From positions 248,001-312,000 of the forward strand of contig NZ_JOBH01000002.1 in assembly GCF_000717745.1 (NCBI RefSeq): a stretch of DNA of 64,000 nt, given 5' to 3'. The notes under the pieces are model-generated. The model had not been told where the DNA came from and made no database searches. It saw nothing but the letters and a program-made list of their open reading frames with translations. Source of the DNA: Streptomyces violens. GTDB taxonomy: Bacteria > Actinomycetota > Actinomycetes > Streptomycetales > Streptomycetaceae. Below are positions 44,652-53,830 of the stretch, piece after piece (the first letter of the stretch is position 1; the number at the start of each line of letters is the position of its first letter). The translations under genes and the position numbers were made by a program.

Positions 44652-46049
44652 TCACGCCGCCGCCCCTGCCTCGTCGCCGGCCGTGATGCCCTTCGTGGAG
44701 GCGATGACATCACGGAGCTTCTTGCGCAGGGCCTCATAGAACATGCTCAACGGGAATTCGTCCGGAAGCACCTCGTCGACGAGTTTCCGCGGCGGGAGGC
44801 TCAGATCCAGGGCGTCGGGACCCTTGGCCCAGACCGAGCCGGGGTGCGGCGCGAGGTAGCTGGAGACCAGGTCGTACGCGGCGAACCAGTGGACCAGTTT
44901 CGGCCGGTCGATGCCGTCGCGGTAGAGCTTCTCGATCTCGCCGCACAGCTGCTGGGTGACCAGCGGGGCCCGCTGCCAGTCGATGTGCAGCGTGTTGTCC
45001 GTCCAGCGCACGACGTCGTGCTTGTGGAGGTAGGCGAAGAGCAGCTGGCCGCCGAGGCCGTCGTAGTTCTTCACGCGGTCGCCGGTGACCGGGAAGCGGA
45101 ACATCCGGTCGAAGATCACGGCGTACTGGACGTCCCTGCCCTGCGGCAGCCCCTCCGCCTCCAGCTTCACGGCCTCCTTGAAGGCGGTGAGGTCGCAGCG
45201 CAGCTCCTCCAGGCCGTACATCCAGAACGGCTGCCGCTGCTTGATCATGAAGGGGTCGAAGGGCAGGTCACCGTGGCTGTGCGTGCGGTCGTGCACCATG
45301 TCCCACAGGACGAACGCCTGCTGGCAGCGGTCCTGGTCGGCGAGCATCGCACGCACGTCGTCCGGGAGGTCGATGCCGAGGACGTCCACGGCGGCCTCGC
45401 TGACCCGGCGGAAGCGCGCGGCCTCGCGGTCGCAGAAGATGCCGCCCCAGCTGAAGCGCTCGGGGGCCTCCCGCACGGCGATGGTCTCGGGGAAGAGCAC
45501 CGCGGAGTTGGTGTCGTAGCCGGCGGTGAAGTCCTCGAAGGTGATGCCGCAGAACAGCGGGTTGTCGTAGCGGGTGCGCTCCAGCTCCGCGAGCCACTCG
45601 GGCCAGACCATGCGCAGCACGACCGCCTCGAAGTTGCGGTCCGGATTGCCGTTCTGCGTGTACATCGGGAAGACGACCAGGTGCTGCAGGCCGTCCGCAC
45701 GGTCACGGGCCGGCTGGAAGGCGAGCAGCGAGTCCAGGAAGTCCGGCACGGCGAAGCCGCCGTCGGCCCAGCGGCGCAGGTCGGCGACGAGCGCGCGGTG
45801 GTACGCGGCGTCGTGCGGCAGCAGCGGGGAGAGCGTCTCGATCGCGGTTATCGCGCGGTCCACCGTGCGCCGGACCGTGGCGGCGTCGGGCGCGCCCTCG
45901 GCCTCGAGGTCGATGGAGCCGTCCGCGGACTGCCAGGGCCTGATGGTCTCGATGGCGTCCTTCAGTACGGGCCAGGCCGCGTGCTCGACCACGCGCTCCG
46001 CGGTCGTCGTGCCCGCCTGGACACTCACAGGCGAAAGAATTTCCGTCAT
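44652..46049 (-). CDS. DUF6421-family protein, unknown function
   Basis: 465 residues from ATG 46049. A conserved-looking block HDRTHSHGDLPFDPFMIKQRQPF (about residues 250-275) has three His that could bind metal, and EELRCDLTAFKEAVKLE, DRMFRFPVTGDRVKNYDG and LVHWFAAYDLVSSYLAPHPGSVW are other dense regions. I recall the family as DUF6421; no function is known to me. It is the first gene of the operon with SDR and threonine aldolase, and divergent from a PadR regulator. An enzyme role in a small amino-acid or alcohol pathway is inferred. Confidence 0.75.
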   Translation of the reverse strand: MTEILSPVSVQAGTTTAERVVEHAAWPVLKDAIETIRPWQSADGSIDLEAEGAPDAATVRRTVDRAITAIETLSPLLPHDAAYHRALVADLRRWADGGFAVPDFLDSLLAFQPARDRADGLQHLVVFPMYTQNGNPDRNFEAVVLRMVWPEWLAELERTRYDNPLFCGITFEDFTAGYDTNSAVLFPETIAVREAPERFSWGGIFCDREAARFRRVSEAAVDVLGIDLPDDVRAMLADQDRCQQAFVLWDMVHDRTHSHGDLPFDPFMIKQRQPFWMYGLEELRCDLTAFKEAVKLEAEGLPQGRDVQYAVIFDRMFRFPVTGDRVKNYDGLGGQLLFAYLHKHDVVRWTDNTLHIDWQRAPLVTQQLCGEIEKLYRDGIDRPKLVHWFAAYDLVSSYLAPHPGSVWAKGPDALDLSLPPRKLVDEVLPDEFPLSMFYEALRKKLRDVIASTKGITAGDEAGAAA

Positions 46050-46227
46050 GACTGCCCTCCGGCAGGAGATCGTTCGGTGGGTACACCGTAACCGGGTCAC
46101 TCCCGTCCCTCAAGAGGGATCAACGGAAATCATCCTGCTCAACCCCCACCAACGAAGATGTTTTTCCTGTGGACGTAGCGGGAATCGGCGTTTTCTGCCG
46201 TATCGGCCACGCGAGTGGCGTACATAC

Positions 46228-46251
46228 GGTGACCGACCGAATCCGGTCACC
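46228..46251. promoter_or_regulatory. Inverted repeat upstream of padR gene
   Basis: GGTGACCG (46228-46235) and CGGTCACC (46244-46251) are exact inverse complements with an 8-bp spacer, 51 bp before the PadR start. Size and position fit a PadR-type operator that could control the divergent DUF6421 operon too. Confidence 0.5.
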
Positions 46252-46302
46252 AGCCGGCGTTCGTACGATCACGGACCGATCAGGAACGTCCCGGATCGCG
46301 AG

Positions 46303-46974
46303 ATGTTCGGGCTCCGCGACCGCGCTCCCCCGCCGCGCCCCGAAGATGGCCGGGCAAGCACGCCGTACCGCCGCCAGGGGGCCATCACGTACCCGCGACT
46401 CCCCGTCACCGCCTGGGCCGTGCTCGGGCTGCTCTCCTTCCGTGACGGCCGCACCGGCTACGACCTCAAGAAGTGGGCCGACGCCTCGCTCCGCTTCTTC
46501 TACTGGTCGCCGGCCATCAGCCAGATCTACGCCGAGCTGCGCCGCCTGGAGGAGCTGGGGCTGGTCACCTCGCGGCGCTCGGGCCCGGACGAGCCACGGG
46601 CCAAGCGCCGCTACACGATCACCGAGGACGGGCGCGACGCGCTGGCCGCCTGGGCGGACGGCACGCGGGACTGCGGCCCGGCGGTCCTCAAGCACCCGCT
46701 CCTCCTGCGCGTCTGGCTCGGGCACCTCGCCGCACCGGACACGCTGCGCGCCCTCGTGGAGCGGCACCGGGAGCGCACCCGGGCCGGGCTGCGGGAGGTA
46801 CGGGAGGCGCTGGCCGACGCCGGTGCGGAGCCGGAGTGGGACTTCCCACGCGTCGCGCTGGGCTGGAGCGAGCGGCAGCACCTGGCGGAGCTGGAGCTGG
46901 CCGAGGCGATGCTCGCCGACCTGGAGCGGCTGGGCGGCCGTCAGCATGCGCAGGACGCGCCCACGCAAGGGTGA
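46303..46974 (+). CDS. PadR-family transcriptional regulator
   Basis: 223 residues from ATG 46303. The N-terminal winged helix (LPVTAWAVLGLLSFRDGRTGYDLKKWADASL, then SQIYAELRRLEELGLVTS) is the PadR signature, followed by a C-terminal helical dimerisation region of about 90 residues (PadR-s1/s2-like). It is divergent from DUF6421 and an inverted repeat lies in the space between. Target and ligand are unknown. Confidence 0.88.
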   Translation: MFGLRDRAPPPRPEDGRASTPYRRQGAITYPRLPVTAWAVLGLLSFRDGRTGYDLKKWADASLRFFYWSPAISQIYAELRRLEELGLVTSRRSGPDEPRAKRRYTITEDGRDALAAWADGTRDCGPAVLKHPLLLRVWLGHLAAPDTLRALVERHRERTRAGLREVREALADAGAEPEWDFPRVALGWSERQHLAELELAEAMLADLERLGGRQHAQDAPTQG

Positions 46975-47189
46975 GCGGATTCGGGTACCCGTACCCCGCC
47001 CTGGGTCGCGAGCGCCCGCGCAGGGCACGCCGCGACGACATCCGGCGTTCCCTTCGTGGTCAGCGTGGCCCGTTAGGCTGGCCGCCGTTTCCGGCAGCCG
47101 TGCCACAGCCGGTGGCAGCGGCGGCCGGCGGCACCGGGGCCGGTGCCGTACCGCCAGCCACAGCCGACAGCCACAGAAGCGAGGCAGCC

Positions 47190-47873
47190 TTGTCCTTCCT
47201 GACCATCGGACACCGCGGGGTCATGGGTGTGGAGCCGGAGAACACCCTGCGCTCCTTCCGCCGCGCCGAACACGAAGGGCTCGACCTCATCGAGCTGGAC
47301 GTGCACCTCAGCAAGGACGGCGCGCTCGTCGTCATGCACGACGCCGACGTGGACCGCACGACCGACGGACACGGGCCGATCGCCGACCACACCCTCGCCG
47401 CGCTGCGCGAGATGGACGCGGGCAAGGGCGAGCGCATCCCGGTCTTCGAAGAGGTCGTCGAGGCGGTGCGGTCGCCTCTGCAGGCCGAGATCAAGGACGT
47501 GGCGGCGGCCCACGCGCTGGCCGACGTGCTGCGCGAACGCGACCTCGTCGACCGGGTCGACGTGATCTCCTTCCACGACGAGGCGCTGGCGGCCGTCCGC
47601 ACGCTGCTGCCGGGCGTCCGCACGGGCCTGGTGGCGAGCCGGTACGGCACGGACGTCGTGGACCGGGCGCGCACCGTGGGCGCGGAGTACGTCTCGCTGA
47701 ACATCCGCCGGCTCACCCTGGAGCTGGTCGAACGCGCCCACGCGGCCGGCCTGCGGGTGCTCGCCTGGACCGTGAACACCCACGACCAGCTGCGGATCGC
47801 CCGCGGGATGGGGCTGGACGGCGTGGTCACGGACTTCCCGGAGATCCGCCGGGCGACGCGCTTCACGGCGTAG
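47190..47873 (+). CDS. Glycerophosphodiester phosphodiesterase
   Basis: 227 residues from TTG 47190, with GAGG five bases upstream; no ATG or GTG start fits. GDPD hallmarks: GHRG (about 7-10), PENTLRSFRRAEHEG with the catalytic Glu, ELDVHLSKDG (metal Glu/Asp), VMHDADVDRTTDG (catalytic His), VVTDFP near the end. It hydrolyses glycerophosphodiesters to glycerol-3-phosphate and alcohol. No signal peptide is seen, so it is probably cytoplasmic. A TTG start predicts modest translation. Confidence 0.9.
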   Translation: MSFLTIGHRGVMGVEPENTLRSFRRAEHEGLDLIELDVHLSKDGALVVMHDADVDRTTDGHGPIADHTLAALREMDAGKGERIPVFEEVVEAVRSPLQAEIKDVAAAHALADVLRERDLVDRVDVISFHDEALAAVRTLLPGVRTGLVASRYGTDVVDRARTVGAEYVSLNIRRLTLELVERAHAAGLRVLAWTVNTHDQLRIARGMGLDGVVTDFPEIRRATRFTA

Positions 47874-47883
47874 CGGCCGCGCC

Positions 47884-48426
47884 TCAGGCCAGCTTCTTGA
47901 CCAGCAGCTCGAATTCCAGGTCGTCGCGCTGCGGGATGCCGAAGCGCTCGTCGCCGTACGGGAACGGGGTCATCCGGCCGGTGCGCGCGTAGCCGCGGCG
48001 CTCGTACCAGGCGATCAGCTCGGCGCGCTGCCGGATGACCGTCATGTGCATCTCGCGGGCGCCCCACTCGGCGCGTACGGTGCGCTCCGCCTCGGCGATG
48101 ATCACCTTGCCCAGGCCGCCGCCCTGGAGCGCGGGGCGCACCGCGAACATGCCGAAGTAGGCGTGCTCACCGCGGTGTTCGAGCTGGCAGCAGGCGACCA
48201 TTTCGCCGTCCCGCTCGGCCACCAGGAGCCGGCTGTCCTCGGCGGCGACCACCGCGGCGACGCCCTCGGGGTCCGTGCGCTGCCCCGCCAGCAGGTCCGC
48301 CTCCGTGGTCCAGCCGGCCCGGCTGGCGTCGCCCCGGTACGCCGACTCGATGAGGTCGACGAGCGCGGGGACGTCGGAGGCGGTGGCGGCGCGGAAGGTC
48401 AGCTCGGGTGCGGGCGTGGTGGCCAT
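47884..48426 (-). CDS. GNAT-family N-acetyltransferase
   Basis: 180 residues from ATG 48426. LTFRAATASDVPALVDLIESAY starts the fold, FGMFAVRPALQGGGLGKVIIAEAE carries the acetyl-CoA loop (Q/RxxGxG/A variant QGGGLG), and YERRGYARTGR ends it. Substrate is unknown. It is convergent with the phosphodiesterase (10 bp) and divergent from the VOC gene. Confidence 0.88.
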   Translation of the reverse strand: MATTPAPELTFRAATASDVPALVDLIESAYRGDASRAGWTTEADLLAGQRTDPEGVAAVVAAEDSRLLVAERDGEMVACCQLEHRGEHAYFGMFAVRPALQGGGLGKVIIAEAERTVRAEWGAREMHMTVIRQRAELIAWYERRGYARTGRMTPFPYGDERFGIPQRDDLEFELLVKKLA

Positions 48427-48538
48427 GGCGGGCGGGGGTCCTCTCGGGCGGGCGGGGCCGGCGGGCACGAGGCTAACAAGCGCGCCCGGCCGCACGTCGC
48501 GGTGTTCCGGAAGCCGGGCAGCCCGTAGGGTCCATGGC

Positions 48539-48931
48539 ATGGTGCAGGTACTGAGCAGCAGAGTTCTGGTGCGGCCGGCCGATCCCGAGCGGTCGCGGGA
48601 GTTCTACGGAAAGGCGCTGGGCCTCCCGGTGTACCGGGAGTTCGGCACGGGGCCCGAGCGCGGCGTCGTGTACTTCCTGGGCGGCGGCTTCCTGGAGGTC
48701 TCGGGCCGCTCCGAGCAGCCGCCCACCGCGACGCTCCAGCTCTGGCTCCAGGTCGCGGACGCGGCGGCGGCGCACGAGGAACTGGCGGCGCGCGGCGTGG
48801 AGATCCTGCGGCCGCCGGTCAAGGAGCCGTGGGGGCTGATCGAGATGTGGATCGCCGACCCGGACGGCCACCGGATCGTCCTCACGGAGGTCCCGGCGGA
48901 CCATCCGCTGCGTTACCGGCCGGGGATCTGA
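48539..48931 (+). CDS. VOC-family (glyoxalase/dioxygenase-like) protein
   Basis: 130 residues with paired beta-alpha-beta-beta-beta units: LVRPADPERSREFYGKALG, YFLGGGFLEV, ARGVEILRPPVKEPWGLIEMWIADPDGHRIVLTEV. The Glu and Asp positions near the end (IADPDG, LTE) are typical metal or substrate residues in VOC proteins. Function cannot be assigned. Confidence 0.85.
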   Translation: MVQVLSSRVLVRPADPERSREFYGKALGLPVYREFGTGPERGVVYFLGGGFLEVSGRSEQPPTATLQLWLQVADAAAAHEELAARGVEILRPPVKEPWGLIEMWIADPDGHRIVLTEVPADHPLRYRPGI

Positions 48932-49096
48932 GCGGCGGATCCGCGAGGCGGATACGAGAGCCCTCGTGCGGCAATCGCGCGGTAATCGCACACGCGCTCC
49001 CTAGTGCGCCTGTGCGCTCCCGTGAAGCGGGGCCCCGGCGGGCATCCTGCGAGCGGAAGAGATCGTTCGCGTACGTGCTCCAGGGGGAGGTACGCC

Positions 49097-49654
49097 GTGC
49101 AGGGACCGACGATGGCCGGCTGGCTGCTGGTCGCGCTGTGTGCAGCGGCGAGCGCGTACTGCCTCATGCGCTCGCGCGCGGGGGCGGAGCGGGACCCGGC
49201 CCGGCGCGGACAGGCGCGCGGCGAGGGGCTGATGGCGCTGGGCATGGCGGCGATGGCGCTGCCGGCCGCCGTCGTGCCGGTCCCCGGCTGGTCGGCATGG
49301 GCCTTTGTGGCGGCCTTCGGGGCGACCGGCCTGTGGGCCCTCGCCGCCCGCCATCCGCATCACGCGGTGGGCTCGCTCGCCATGGTGTACATGGCGCTGG
49401 TGATGGCGACGGCGCAGACCGGTGCCGGGCACGCGGGCCATGCGGTCCACGGCGGTGCGGGCGGGATACCCGTGCTGACAGGGCTGCTGCTCGCGTACTT
49501 CGCAGTGCACGCCGTCGCCTCCGGGATACGCCTGATACCGGCGCCCGCCGTGGTCCCTGCCGGCGGCCTGCCCGCCGTGCCGCGCCCCGAGTTGCTGAAC
49601 GCCTGCCGCACGGCCATGAGCGTCGGGATGTTCACGATGCTGCTGACGGTGTGA
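49097..49654 (+). CDS. DUF5134-family membrane protein
   Basis: 185 residues, five or six hydrophobic segments. GTG 49097 follows GGGGAGG by six bases. A His-rich stretch GHAGHAVHGG (about 115-124) lies between membrane segments, and AMSVGMFTMLLTV ends the protein. The pattern is that of DUF5134, often with copper or M56-type genes; here an M56 peptidase gene follows after 125 bp. A metal-related role is an inference from the His residues. Confidence 0.75.
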   Translation: MQGPTMAGWLLVALCAAASAYCLMRSRAGAERDPARRGQARGEGLMALGMAAMALPAAVVPVPGWSAWAFVAAFGATGLWALAARHPHHAVGSLAMVYMALVMATAQTGAGHAGHAVHGGAGGIPVLTGLLLAYFAVHAVASGIRLIPAPAVVPAGGLPAVPRPELLNACRTAMSVGMFTMLLTV

Positions 49655-49779
49655 GCGCTGGACCCCGGGCCTGGGCGCTGAGCGCTGCTGAGCGCCTCAC
49701 CCCTCATGTGTCGGTGTCATGCGTCACTTCCGCGGCAAGACCGTACCTCCCAGTAGCCTCCCGCCATAAGGTGACGGCC

Positions 49780-50715
49780 ATGATGGTCCCCTTCGCGCTG
49801 ATCCTCCTCGGCGCGCTGGCGGCGGCAATGGCGCCGCGCCTGATGGCCCGCGCGGACTGGCCCGACCGCGAGCCGGTGCTCGCCCTGTGGGTCTGGCAGT
49901 GTGTGGTCGCCGGTGTGCTGCTGTGCTGTGTGCTGGCCATGGCCCTGAGCGCCGCGGCGGCCTGGGAGGCCGTGCGGGGCAACGTCTTCGCGCTCGCCCC
50001 GCGCGCCGTCATCGAGGCCTACGCGCTCGGCGCCTACGGCTTCTGGGCGGCCCCGCTGGCCGTCCTCCTCGCGTGCGGCGGTGCGTGGACCGCCGTCGTG
50101 CTGACGCGGGAGGTGCGGGCCTCGCGGGCGCGCCGCAAGCAGCGCCGTGCCGACGTGGCGCTGCGCTCCCCGCTGCTGCCCGGCGAGGAGCGGACCGACG
50201 ACCCGCTCGTGGTGCTGGAGGGCGACCGCGCGGAGGCGTGGTGGCTGCCCGGCCTGTCGCCCCAGTTGGTCGTCACCACGGCCGCGCTGCGCCGCCTGAA
50301 GGGTGATCAGCTCGACGCGGTGATCGCGCACGAGAAGGGCCACGCCCGGGCGCGCCACCATCTGCTGCTGCACTGCGCGACGGCGCTGGCCGTGGGGTTC
50401 CCGCAGGTGCCGGTCTTCGCGGCGTTCCAGGACCAGGTGCACCGGCTCGTCGAACTGTGCGCCGACGACATGGCGTCGCGCCGCTTCGGACGGCTGACGA
50501 CCGCCCTGGCACTGGTCGAACTGAACGAGGACCGCGGGGTCTTCGGCCCCTGCCCGGCGCAGTGCGCGCAGGTTCCGGCGCGGGTCGACCGGCTGCTCGC
50601 CCCGGCCGCCCGCCTCACGCCGGTCCGCCGGCTCGGCATGACCGCCGTGGCCGCCCTGGTGCCGGTCCTCCCCCTGCTGATCACCTTCGTACCGGGGCTG
50701 AGCGCCCTCACCTGA
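49780..50715 (+). CDS. M56-family membrane metallopeptidase (BlaR1-like)
   Basis: 311 residues. Three N-terminal membrane segments (about 1-20, 36-58, 82-104), then a cytoplasmic zinc-peptidase domain with HEKGH (about 185-189) and the third-ligand Glu in LVELCADDMASRRFGR, then a C-terminal membrane segment (about 290-308). M56 peptidases such as BlaR1 and MecR1 cleave a repressor; no BlaI-type repressor gene is adjacent, so the substrate is unknown. ATG 49780 is chosen with AAGGTG upstream. Confidence 0.85.
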   Translation: MMVPFALILLGALAAAMAPRLMARADWPDREPVLALWVWQCVVAGVLLCCVLAMALSAAAAWEAVRGNVFALAPRAVIEAYALGAYGFWAAPLAVLLACGGAWTAVVLTREVRASRARRKQRRADVALRSPLLPGEERTDDPLVVLEGDRAEAWWLPGLSPQLVVTTAALRRLKGDQLDAVIAHEKGHARARHHLLLHCATALAVGFPQVPVFAAFQDQVHRLVELCADDMASRRFGRLTTALALVELNEDRGVFGPCPAQCAQVPARVDRLLAPAARLTPVRRLGMTAVAALVPVLPLLITFVPGLSALT

Positions 50716-50807
50716 CGGCGGCGTGATCGGGCGGTACGGGGCCGGTGCGCGGCATCGGTGCAGCTGAGAGGTGGCCGGGGCCGGGGTGGTTCGGCCAGGA
50801 TCGGAGT

Positions 50808-51572
50808 ATGGGTACTCCGTCATCCTCCGGCACCGACAGCGCACCCGGGACGGCCACGCCGCCCGGCACCACGGCAGGCGGGCGGGCGCTGCACACGGCG
50901 GGGTGGCTCGCCGCCGCGGCCGTGGCGCTCGGCATCCTCGTGGCCGTCCGCTGGGCACCACTGGCACACACGGACCGGACCGTCGCCGGGGACCTGCACC
51001 GGATGGCGCGCGCGTCGCCGGACTGGACACAGGCGAACCGCATCCTCACCGACTGGATCTGGGACCCCTGGACGATGCGTGCGGTGCTGGTGGTGTTCGT
51101 GGGGTGGCTGGTGTGGCGCGGGGTGCGCGTCCTCGCCGCGTGGGTGGCGGCCACGTCCGTCGTCGGCACGCTGCTCCAGCAGGGCATCAAGGCCCTGCTG
51201 GACCGGCCGCGCCCGGTCTGGCCGGACCCGGTCGACTCCGCGCACTACGCCTCGTTCCCGTCGGGACACGCAATGACCGCCACGGTCGCGGGCGGGCTGG
51301 CGCTGTGGGTACTGGCCGAGCGCGGCGCGCCCGTGGTGTGGCGCCGGGTGGTGGCCGCGCTGGCTTTCGTGTCCGTGCTCGGCGTCGGCTGCACCCGCCT
51401 GTACCTCGGCGTGCACTGGCTCTCCGATGTCCTGGCCGGCTGGCTGCTGGGCGCGGCGCTGGTGGCCGCCGCGGCCGGCCTCTACACCCGCCTCGCCTCG
51501 GCCGCGGCCACCACGCCGCCCGACGCCGAAAAGCCCTCCGGCCCGGCCACCACGCCGCCCGATGCCCACTGA
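50808..51572 (+). CDS. PAP2-family phosphatase (membrane)
   Basis: 254 residues, about six hydrophobic segments. The phosphatase motif has three parts: KALLDRPRP (about residue 132), SFPSGHA (about 150-156) and TRLYLGVHWLSDVLAGW (about 196-212) with the catalytic His and ligand Arg. Such enzymes remove phosphate from lipid phosphates including undecaprenyl pyrophosphate. The tail has a short repeat ATTPPDAEKP / ATTPPDAH. Confidence 0.88.
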   Translation: MGTPSSSGTDSAPGTATPPGTTAGGRALHTAGWLAAAAVALGILVAVRWAPLAHTDRTVAGDLHRMARASPDWTQANRILTDWIWDPWTMRAVLVVFVGWLVWRGVRVLAAWVAATSVVGTLLQQGIKALLDRPRPVWPDPVDSAHYASFPSGHAMTATVAGGLALWVLAERGAPVVWRRVVAALAFVSVLGVGCTRLYLGVHWLSDVLAGWLLGAALVAAAAGLYTRLASAAATTPPDAEKPSGPATTPPDAH

Positions 51573-51648
51573 GCACGCCCGGCTGCCGCGCCCGCCCCTC
51601 CCCCGCATGCCCTTGGCCCGGGCCGCCGTACAGGACAGGATGGTGACC

Positions 51649-52344
51649 ATGGCGTACAAGGGCGTGCTCTTCGACTTCTCCGGGACGCTGCTGCGGATCG
51701 AGCCGGTCGCCACCTGGCTGCGCGCGGCGCTCGACGCGACCGGAACCACCATGACCGAGGACGAATTCGACCACGCGGCAAGGGAGTTGGACCACGCCGG
51801 CGCGCTGCCCGGCGGCTCCTCGCCCGAGCGGCTGCCCGCCGGCCTGGAGGAGCTGTGGCGGATCCGGGACCGCTCGGCCGAGCACCACCGCGAGCTGTAC
51901 ACCGCGCTGGCCCGCCAAGTGCCGCTCCCCTCCGAGGAGTTGTACGACGCGCTCTACGTCCGCCACAAGTCGCCGGCCGCCTGGGCGCCGTACCCGGACG
52001 CCGCCGAGGTGCTGAGCGCGCTGCGCGACCGCGGCGTGGCGACCGGCGTGGTGAGCAACATCGGCTGGGACCTGCGACCGGTACTGCGCGCGCACGACCT
52101 GGACCCGCTGATCAGCACGTACGTACTGTCCTTCGAGCACGGCATCCAGAAGCCGGACCCGCAGATCTTCGAACTGGCCTGCCGCGAGCTGGGGCTGGCT
52201 CCCCAGGACGTCCTGATGGTCGGCGACGACCGCCGCGCGGACGGCGGCGCGCAAACACTCGGCTGCGGCTACCTCCCCGTCGACCACCTCCCGGCCCCCG
52301 ACCGCCCGAACGGCCTCGGCCCGGTGCTCACCCTGGTCGACTGA
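51649..52344 (+). CDS. HAD-superfamily hydrolase
   Basis: 231 residues. DFSGTLLR (about 9-16; the DxDGT-like motif with Ser in place of the second Asp), GVVSNIGWD (Thr/Ser motif II), KPDPQIFELA (motif III Lys) and MVGDDRRADGGAQTLG (motif IV) place it in the HAD hydrolases. The second Asp usually serves as acid/base; its Ser may mean weak or different activity, or a shifted role. ATG 51649 with CAGG upstream; ATG 51640 also fits. Confidence 0.85.
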   Translation: MAYKGVLFDFSGTLLRIEPVATWLRAALDATGTTMTEDEFDHAARELDHAGALPGGSSPERLPAGLEELWRIRDRSAEHHRELYTALARQVPLPSEELYDALYVRHKSPAAWAPYPDAAEVLSALRDRGVATGVVSNIGWDLRPVLRAHDLDPLISTYVLSFEHGIQKPDPQIFELACRELGLAPQDVLMVGDDRRADGGAQTLGCGYLPVDHLPAPDRPNGLGPVLTLVD

Positions 52345-52472
52345 CGGGTCCCGTACGGCTCCCGCCAAGCGCGCGGTTTGACGCTTTACGGGCGCGGCGG
52401 GCTGCGGTCCGTGCGCCTCGTCTAGGCGGTCCTGCAGTCCCAACACGACGGCACTTGGACGAAGGTGTGACC

Positions 52473-53393
52473 ATGCGACTTGGAATGCTGACCGCCTGCC
52501 TCCCCGGCTGGGACCTGGAGCGCATCGCCTCCTGGGCCGCCGGAGCCGGTTACGAGGCGCTGGAGGTCGCCGTCTGGCCCGGCACCGGCGGCCGCGACTT
52601 CGAAGCGAGCCATCTACCCGTCGCCGACTTCGGCCCTCAACAGGCGGAGGAGACACGGGAGTTGTTCGACCGGCACGGCCTGGAGCTGTCGGCGCTGGCG
52701 TACTACGAGAACAACCTGCACCCGGATCCGGTCCGGCGCGAGGAGATCCGTGCGCATCTGCGGCATGCCGTGGACGCCGCGCAGGGACTGGACGTCCCGT
52801 ACGTCGGGACCTTCATCGGCCGGGACTGGACGAAGCCGGTCGCCGACAACCTCGCGGAGGCCGAACGTGTCCTCCCCGAACTCGTCGAGTACGCCGGGGA
52901 ACGCGGCGTGAAACTCATCATCGAGAACTGCGTCATGGAGGGGTGGCATCCCGACGGCTACCCGGGGAACCTGGCGTACTCGCCGGAGCTGTGGGAGTGG
53001 ATGTTCTCCCTCGGCTTCTATCTGAACTGGGACCCCTCCCACCTGACCTGGATCGGCATCGACCCGGTCGAGACCATCGCGCCGTACGCCGACCGGATCG
53101 TGCACGCGCAGGCGAAGGACGTCGAACTCGACGCGCGGGCACGGCAGCGGTACGGGTTCTTCGGGAAGGCCGACAAGGGCGGCAACCCGTGGGAGACGGG
53201 CTGGTGGCGCTACCGCGTGCCCGGCCTGGGGCAGGTCGACTGGGCGCGCATCGTGGACCGGCTGTACGAGCACGGCTTCACCGGCACGCTCTCCGTCGAG
53301 CACGAGGACCCCGTCTGGAGCGGCGATGAGGAGCGCGTGACGCAGGGCCTGCGCATCGCGCACCGCACCTTGCGGCCCCTCATCGTCGACTGA
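52473..53393 (+). CDS. Sugar phosphate isomerase/epimerase family protein
   Basis: 306 residues, TIM barrel of the xylose-isomerase-like family. MRLGMLTACLPGWDLERIASWAAGAGYEALEVAVWPG starts it; metal ligands are probably Glu in ALIIENC-like IIENCVMEGW, Asp in LNWDPSHL and His in VEHEDPVW. Substrate is unknown; neighbours do not show it. The following stretch is a decayed second copy of a related family. Confidence 0.88.
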   Translation: MRLGMLTACLPGWDLERIASWAAGAGYEALEVAVWPGTGGRDFEASHLPVADFGPQQAEETRELFDRHGLELSALAYYENNLHPDPVRREEIRAHLRHAVDAAQGLDVPYVGTFIGRDWTKPVADNLAEAERVLPELVEYAGERGVKLIIENCVMEGWHPDGYPGNLAYSPELWEWMFSLGFYLNWDPSHLTWIGIDPVETIAPYADRIVHAQAKDVELDARARQRYGFFGKADKGGNPWETGWWRYRVPGLGQVDWARIVDRLYEHGFTGTLSVEHEDPVWSGDEERVTQGLRIAHRTLRPLIVD

Positions 53394-53449
53394 CCGTATC
53401 GGTATCACCAGAAGCCACCGCAGTACGGCAGCAACAGGAGCCACCGAAG

Positions 53450-53824
53450 TTGAGCACGACACCCCCGATCCCCACAGTTGGCCGCCGACCGGGACGCCGC
53501 ACTCGACCGGCTGGCCGGCATCGGATTCCGGCACGTGGAGCCGTTCGGGCTCGGCTCGCCCGACCGGCCCGCCGCCGACCGGAAGGCACACCTACGCGGG
53601 CTGCGGCGCTCGCTCGACTCAAGGACGGCCCGGCGCGACGCGACCTCCCGCAGACCCCCATCGGCACGGGCAAGGCCGACCCTTCCACAGCCCTCCGCCA
53701 CGCCCCCGCCGGCATCCGCTGGCACGTCACCGAGATCGACACGACGGACCACGACCCGTACGACCTCCCGGCCCACAACGCCCGGACGCTGGTCCAGCGC
53801 GGACTGTCCCGCTGGGGCCGCTGA
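53450..53824 (+). pseudogene. Decayed sugar phosphate isomerase/epimerase gene
   Basis: Two frames hold pieces of one family. In the frame starting at about 53478, LAADRDAALDRLAGIGFRHVEPFGLG is an N-terminal piece; in the frame starting at 53450, GTGKADPSTALRHAPAGIRW and HVTEIDTTDHDPYDLPAHNARTL are a C-terminal piece ending at 53824. At most about 125 codons remain of a normal length near 270-300, so most of the middle is deleted and the ends are out of frame. An MSTTPPIPT start survives. Confidence 0.7.
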
Positions 53825-53830
53825 AACCGG

